From an uncultured Agitococcus sp. (GTDB lineage: Bacteria > Pseudomonadota > Gammaproteobacteria > Pseudomonadales > Moraxellaceae), in contig NZ_CALETI010000287.1 of assembly GCF_937920075.1 (NCBI RefSeq), forward strand, positions 1-9,931: DNA of 9,931 nt, given 5' to 3'. A model generated the notes under the pieces. That model was not told the DNA's origin and did no database searches. It saw nothing but the letters and a program-made list of their open reading frames with translations. Shown piece after piece: positions 6,398 to 9,931 of this stretch; the first letter of the stretch is position 1; every line of letters begins with the position of its first letter. Position numbers and translations under genes: made by a program.

Positions 6398-6430
6398 GGG
6401 CTGAGACATGTCCATGCAATGTCTCAGCCC
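6398..6430. repeat. Perfect 12-bp inverted repeat between substrate and exosortase genes
   Basis: GGGCTGAGACAT (6398-6409) and ATGTCTCAGCCC (6419-6430) are perfectly complementary around a 9-base loop. No T-run follows, so it is not a standard intrinsic terminator. The structure would bury an in-frame ATG at 6419 and ends 18 bases before the ATG at 6449. It may protect the upstream mRNA end, slow transcription, or bind a regulator. Confidence 0.85.
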
Positions 6431-6448
6431 CCAACAAAGAAGTTCATC

Positions 6449-7807
6449 ATGTTTAATAATCGTCTATCCATGACCGCTTGTTTATGGCTGTGTTTGATCA
6501 GTCAATTGTTGGCCTTATGGCCGCAAGGCCAATGGATAGCGGCCAGAATGCAAGATGGTTCTGACCAACCGTTGGGAGTTATTGCCGTGCTGAGTTTGGC
6601 TGCCTTACTCATCACTCAGCAATCCGCATGGCAAGCACCAAAAACAAGATTTTTGCTGATGGCGGTTGTTTTGCAATTGGCAGCTTGTGGTGCATGGTTA
6701 ATGTTGCCACCACTGCTGTCTTCTTTATTGGCAGTTTTAGCAATTTCGATGCTAATAGCGGCTTTTTTGCCACAAAATAGCCCTTATTTACCGATTTTTG
6801 GCTTAGCAGTGTTAAGCCTACCCTTATTATCATCGTTACAGTTTTATGCAGGCTTTCCATTAAGAGTCATTACTGCTCAATGTAGCGCATGGATTTTACA
6901 ATTATGGGGTAATCAAGTTGAGAGAATAGGGACGAATCTACAAATTAATGGCCAATTGGTGATGGTTGATGCACCTTGTTCGGGAGTACAACTGGCATGG
7001 ATGGTGTATTTTTTTGCCTGTGTCATCGCCCTATATCGACAAATAGCCGATAAGCATTTTTTGCGTTGTTGGCCGTTATTAGGGGTATTGGTGTTGTTGG
7101 GCAATATTATTCGCAATACTTGTTTGGTGGTTTTAGAAACACGGCCACAAGGATTAAGCGATTCGTTGCATCAAAGTATTGGTTTAGTCATTTTGGTCAT
7201 GGTTTGTAGTGTGGTGGCATGGTTGTTAAGCAAACAGCCGACTCCCGAAAAACAAGAAAAATCAATGGTCTTGGCCAGTCCAGCATGGCTATTCCCTTTG
7301 GTTATGCTGTGTATGATGTTGTCGGGTGCGGTGTCTTGGTCAAAACAATCAGCAACAACACAAACCAATCCTAAATATATCGAATGGCCACAGCAATGGG
7401 ATGGCAAGCCGTTACAACCCTTAGCCTTATCGGTGGTAGAAAATCGTTTTGCTGCAAATTTTGCAGGGCATATTGGTCGTTTTAGTGATGGTCAACGACA
7501 AATTGTGTTGCGTTATGTTGAGCAACCGACACGAATGCTGCATCCTGCCAGTGATTGTTATAAAGGCTTGGGTTATCACATTCAGCACGAACAATTAGAA
7601 TATGATGATCAACAACGGGTATGGCGGTGTTTTTATGCGACTAAACAAGGCCAAATAGTCCGAGTCTGTGAAAGAATTGTCGATAAACAAGGCAAGGTTT
7701 TTACCGATACCTCAAGTTGGTATTGGCAGGCAGAATTAGGCCAAAGCCAAGGTGTATGGTGGGCAATTACCACCGCCGAAGTAGTGGCTATGGTGGCAGA
7801 GCGATAA
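6449..7807 (+). CDS. Exosortase-family transpeptidase with C-terminal periplasmic domain
   Basis: Inner-membrane protein of the exosortase/archaeosortase family, which cleaves PEP-CTERM-type tails and probably transfers the protein to another carrier. Several transmembrane helices occupy residues 5-260. The three family catalytic residues are in place: Cys177 in DAPCSGVQ, Arg222 in LGNIIRNT, and His241 in SLHQSIG. A last helix (about 275-295) leads into a roughly 150-residue soluble C-terminal region with RMLHPASDCYKGLGY (His365, Cys370), which recalls the EpsI domain that is often fused to or encoded beside exosortases. The ATG at 6449 (452 residues) is preferred because AAGAAG at 6437-6442 precedes it; ATG 6419 (462 residues) lacks a ribosome site and lies in a hairpin. 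Its likely substrate is the PEP-tailed VIT/VWA protein just upstream. The exosortase subtype cannot be named from the sequence alone. Confidence 0.87.
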   Translation: MFNNRLSMTACLWLCLISQLLALWPQGQWIAARMQDGSDQPLGVIAVLSLAALLITQQSAWQAPKTRFLLMAVVLQLAACGAWLMLPPLLSSLLAVLAISMLIAAFLPQNSPYLPIFGLAVLSLPLLSSLQFYAGFPLRVITAQCSAWILQLWGNQVERIGTNLQINGQLVMVDAPCSGVQLAWMVYFFACVIALYRQIADKHFLRCWPLLGVLVLLGNIIRNTCLVVLETRPQGLSDSLHQSIGLVILVMVCSVVAWLLSKQPTPEKQEKSMVLASPAWLFPLVMLCMMLSGAVSWSKQSATTQTNPKYIEWPQQWDGKPLQPLALSVVENRFAANFAGHIGRFSDGQRQIVLRYVEQPTRMLHPASDCYKGLGYHIQHEQLEYDDQQRVWRCFYATKQGQIVRVCERIVDKQGKVFTDTSSWYWQAELGQSQGVWWAITTAEVVAMVAER

Positions 7808-7811
7808 ATAC

Positions 7812-7820
7812 TGCTACACT
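7812..7820 (+). promoter_or_regulatory. Possible extended -10 element for dusC
   Basis: TGC followed by TACACT (7812-7820) fits the extended -10 pattern TGnTAnnnT and lies about 30 bases before the dusC start. No matching -35 box is seen. It overlaps only the intergenic gap after the exosortase stop, so dusC may have its own transcript. Confidence 0.28.
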
Positions 7821-7850
7821 TCGCGAGTTTTAACAGAGACTAGCCGCTAC

Positions 7851-8828
7851 ATGAAAATTATCCTTGCACCCATGGAGGGATTAACTGACGTCCATATGCG
7901 TCATATTTTAACGCAAATGGCAGGTCAAACAGGCTTTGATTGGTGTGTGACAGAATTTATTCGCATTACTCAACAACTGTTATTACCTAAAGCTTTTTAT
8001 CATTATTGCCCCGAATTATTAACAAATGGCAAAACAGCCAGTGGTACACCTGTCCATATTCAACTATTAGGCAGCGACCCACAACTCTTAGCCGAAAATG
8101 CCCAACGAGTCGTGGAGTTGGGTGCACCTGCGATCGACTTAAATTTTGGTTGTCCTGCAAAGTCAGTGAATCAACATCGCGGTGGGGCGGTGTTATTAGA
8201 AGAGCCTGAATTAGTACATCAGATTGTGTTGGCGGTACGCAATGCTGTTCCTAAACAGATTCCTGTCAGTGCCAAAATGCGTTTGGGTGTCAATGACCGT
8301 TCAAAAATGGTGGATAACGCCTTAGCGATTGAGAGTGCAGGGGCTAGTTGGTTAACGATTCATGCCCGTACCAAAGCTGACGGTTATCGCCCTCCCGCCC
8401 ATTGGCATGAATTAGCTACCATTCGCCAACACGTTAAACTCCCCATGATTGCTAATGGTGACATTGATTCGGTAACGAATGCTCAGCGATGCCAACAACA
8501 ATCGCAGTGCACAGATATCATGATTGGCCGAGCAGCAGTAATCCAGCCCTATTTAATTCGTGCGTTGCGAGGCGAGACATATCAATTAACGTGGGCACAA
8601 TTACTTGATTGGCAAAGACAATTTTTGCAGCACATGCAACAGGCAGTGGTTAATCCTTTAGTGGTGGATAGCCAACAAAAATGGACAGAAGCAGGTGCAG
8701 TAGGTCGTTATAAACAATGGTTGGGGATGTTGCTGCAAGCATGGCCAGAAGCACAAACGCTCTTTCAACAGATTAAAAAAGAGCGTTCATATAGCCAAAT
8801 TTATCAAATTGTTCAGCAGTCAGCCTAA
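7851..8828 (+). CDS. dusC: tRNA-dihydrouridine(16) synthase DusC
   Basis: FMN-dependent enzyme that reduces a uridine in the D-loop of tRNAs (U16 for the DusC subfamily) using NADPH. The 325 residues fit the family length of about 315. Visible signatures: the N-terminal LAPMEGLTD, the catalytic segment DLNFGCPAKSVNQHRGGA with Cys101 as the proton donor, KMRLG, THE-loop IHARTKADGYRPPAHW typical of DusC rather than DusA or DusB, ANGDI for phosphate binding of FMN, and MIGRAA. A C-terminal helical tRNA-binding region follows (about 240-325). The ATG at 7851 has no strong Shine-Dalgarno; the nearest purine run, CAGAGAC, is too far away. It sits 43 bases after the exosortase gene, but a housekeeping tRNA enzyme is unlikely to belong to that system. 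Its stop codon overlaps that of the convergent acetyltransferase. Confidence 0.95.
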   Translation: MKIILAPMEGLTDVHMRHILTQMAGQTGFDWCVTEFIRITQQLLLPKAFYHYCPELLTNGKTASGTPVHIQLLGSDPQLLAENAQRVVELGAPAIDLNFGCPAKSVNQHRGGAVLLEEPELVHQIVLAVRNAVPKQIPVSAKMRLGVNDRSKMVDNALAIESAGASWLTIHARTKADGYRPPAHWHELATIRQHVKLPMIANGDIDSVTNAQRCQQQSQCTDIMIGRAAVIQPYLIRALRGETYQLTWAQLLDWQRQFLQHMQQAVVNPLVVDSQQKWTEAGAVGRYKQWLGMLLQAWPEAQTLFQQIKKERSYSQIYQIVQQSA

Positions 8829-9271
8829 GTCTTTGGCGCATAAGTATAAAATAGCCAAGGTTTTTTATGGGTGTCTAAAGAATTATATAAGGCTTGTGCT
8901 TGTGTGTTATCTAAGGCAGTCACCCACTGTAAACGTGCTGCACCTTGGTTTAAAGCATAATCTAAGCAATGATTAATTAAGGCTTTGCCAATGCCTTGGC
9001 CGCGATAATCTTCCAAGGTAAATAAATCGTTCATAATGCCAACTTTAGCCGTAATAGTTGACGAAAAACTAAAATAAACCGTCGCAAAACCAATGACTTT
9101 GCCATTTTGTCGATATAAAAACAAAGCACCTAAAGGACTATGATTAACAAATTGACTAAAAAATTGCTCATTGCGTTGTGAATTAATATCAGCAACTTGA
9201 TAAAAAGCTTGATATTGAGCAATTAAAGGTAAAACGTCGGCTAATGTTTGGTCATTGACAGCTTCAATCAT
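8825..9271 (-). CDS. GNAT family N-acetyltransferase
   Basis: A 148-residue cytoplasmic acyl-CoA-dependent N-acetyltransferase. Motif A, DYRGQGIGKALI (R90-G-Q-G-I-G95), binds the acetyl-CoA pyrophosphate; strand 4 is KVGIMNDLFTL just before it; motif B, TALDNTQAQALYNSL (about 118-132), and the closing KKPWLFYTY are typical of the family. AAGGAG at 9282-9277 lies 5 bases before the ATG, a strong start. The substrate cannot be inferred: it could be a small amine, amino acid or protein N-terminus. It converges on dusC, with TAG and TAA stops sharing bases 8825-8828, so no terminator fits between the genes. Confidence 0.92.
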   Translation of the reverse strand: MIEAVNDQTLADVLPLIAQYQAFYQVADINSQRNEQFFSQFVNHSPLGALFLYRQNGKVIGFATVYFSFSSTITAKVGIMNDLFTLEDYRGQGIGKALINHCLDYALNQGAARLQWVTALDNTQAQALYNSLDTHKKPWLFYTYAPKT

Positions 9272-9377
9272 GATTTCTCCTTTTTTTATGACAAAAAATT
9301 GGCATGGATTGCCTATTTTGCGAGCAGTTTTTGTTAAATAATGTGGCGATTAAAACAGCTATAAATAAGGCATAGTC

Positions 9378-9931
9378 ATGAAAAAATTACTACAAACTTT
9401 CACTTTCACTCTTGGTTTGGCAATTAGTCAGATTGCTACAGCGATTGATTGGTCAGCGTATTCTCATGACGGTGATATTGGCTATCGTAATTCAACGTGG
9501 ATGGCGCAATTGCCGAATGATCGCCCAATTAGCCAAATTTCGATGGTCGGTACCCATGACACCATGTCACTGTATGGCGGCGATAGCGTACAAACTCAAT
9601 CGATGTCGTTGAATATGCAACTGCAATCGGGTATTCGTGCCTTAGATATTCGTTGTCGACATTACTACAATAGCTGCGCTATTCATCATGGTTTTGTCTA
9701 TCAAAATGCCAATTTAGATGATGTTTTTAGCACATTACAGCAGTTTTTACAGGCTAATCCCAGTGAAACAGTGTTGATGCGTGTGAAAGAAGAATATGAC
9801 CCTGTCGGTAATACCCGTAGTTTTGAAGATACTTTTTCTGCTTATGCGCAGCGTTATCCCAATTTATTATGGCAATCCAACAGTGCTAACCCAAATTTAG
9901 GGCAAGTGCGTGGCAAAGCCGTGGTTTTACA
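9378..9931 (+). CDS. Secreted phosphatidylinositol-specific phospholipase C-like protein (partial, C-terminus off the right edge)
   Basis: The open frame runs from ATG 9378 to the window end, giving 184 residues of a protein that is usually about 300 or more. A Sec signal peptide (MKK, hydrophobic residues 4-20, cut near ATA-IDW) sends it to the periplasm or outside. The PI-PLC X-domain pattern is clear: WMAQLPNDRPISQISMVGTHD with His60, QLQSGIRALDIR with its Asp/Arg, IHHG with His104, a NPSETVLMRVKEEY segment, and VRGKAVVL at the edge. His60 and His104 match the two catalytic histidines of bacterial PI-PLC (general base and acid). AAGG at 9367-9370 is 7 bases before ATG. Family enzymes cleave phosphatidylinositol or GPI anchors, lipids mostly of eukaryotic origin. 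Whether this one is active or has another substrate is open. Confidence 0.9.
   Translation, partial: MKKLLQTFTFTLGLAISQIATAIDWSAYSHDGDIGYRNSTWMAQLPNDRPISQISMVGTHDTMSLYGGDSVQTQSMSLNMQLQSGIRALDIRCRHYYNSCAIHHGFVYQNANLDDVFSTLQQFLQANPSETVLMRVKEEYDPVGNTRSFEDTFSAYAQRYPNLLWQSNSANPNLGQVRGKAVVL

Noticed and set aside
3708..7807. SRPBCC gene as a third member of the exosortase system
   Set aside because: It is cytoplasmic, separated by a 118-base structured gap, and no known link between SRPBCC proteins and exosortases supports it; adjacency alone is not enough.
9301..9313. GGCA-TGGAT-TGCC inverted repeat in the divergent gap before the PI-PLC gene
   Set aside because: A 4-bp repeat is expected by chance and no promoter elements line up with it.
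9412..9612. Plus-strand open frame of 66 codons
   Set aside because: It lies in another frame of the PI-PLC-like gene, which has a signal peptide and catalytic motifs in its own frame.

Overview
This looks like chromosomal DNA of a moderately AT-rich gammaproteobacterium. The ubiquinone genes ubiC-ubiA lie next to a rubredoxin / rubredoxin reductase locus, an arrangement that from memory resembles Pseudomonas. The RdxR and rubredoxin sequences are of the Pseudomonas/Acinetobacter type, and dusC is a gammaproteobacterial tRNA gene. A Pseudomonadales member (perhaps a Moraxellaceae relative) is my best guess, but the sequence does not prove it. Every stretch longer than about 200 bases holds a gene.

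Layout. (1) 1-1274, minus strand: ubiC and ubiA overlap by 4 bases and form an operon for the first two committed steps of ubiquinone synthesis; ubiA runs off the left edge. (2) 1454-3583, plus strand: a rubrerythrin that lacks the usual rubredoxin domain, a free-standing 54-residue rubredoxin, and an NAD(P)H:rubredoxin reductase. Together they could form a complete electron chain from NAD(P)H to a peroxide-reducing diiron protein. A strong intrinsic terminator and a dumbbell-shaped palindromic repeat separate the rubredoxin from its reductase. (3) 3708-4184: a small SRPBCC lipid/ligand-binding protein. (4) 4303-7807: a secreted VIT + VWA protein with a C-terminal PEP-CTERM-like tail, followed by an exosortase-family transpeptidase with an extra periplasmic C-terminal domain. 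This looks like a dedicated one-substrate exosortase system and is the most interesting part of the window. A perfect 12-bp inverted repeat sits between the two genes. (5) 7851-9271: dusC (tRNA dihydrouridine synthase) and a convergent GNAT acetyltransferase whose stop codon overlaps that of dusC. (6) 9378-9931: the N-terminal part of a secreted phosphatidylinositol-specific phospholipase C-like protein, cut by the right edge.

Two intergenic sites (2334-2406 and 3637-3656) share the same palindromic core and point to a dispersed repeat family in this genome. No rRNA, tRNA, CRISPR array, transposase or prophage gene was seen.
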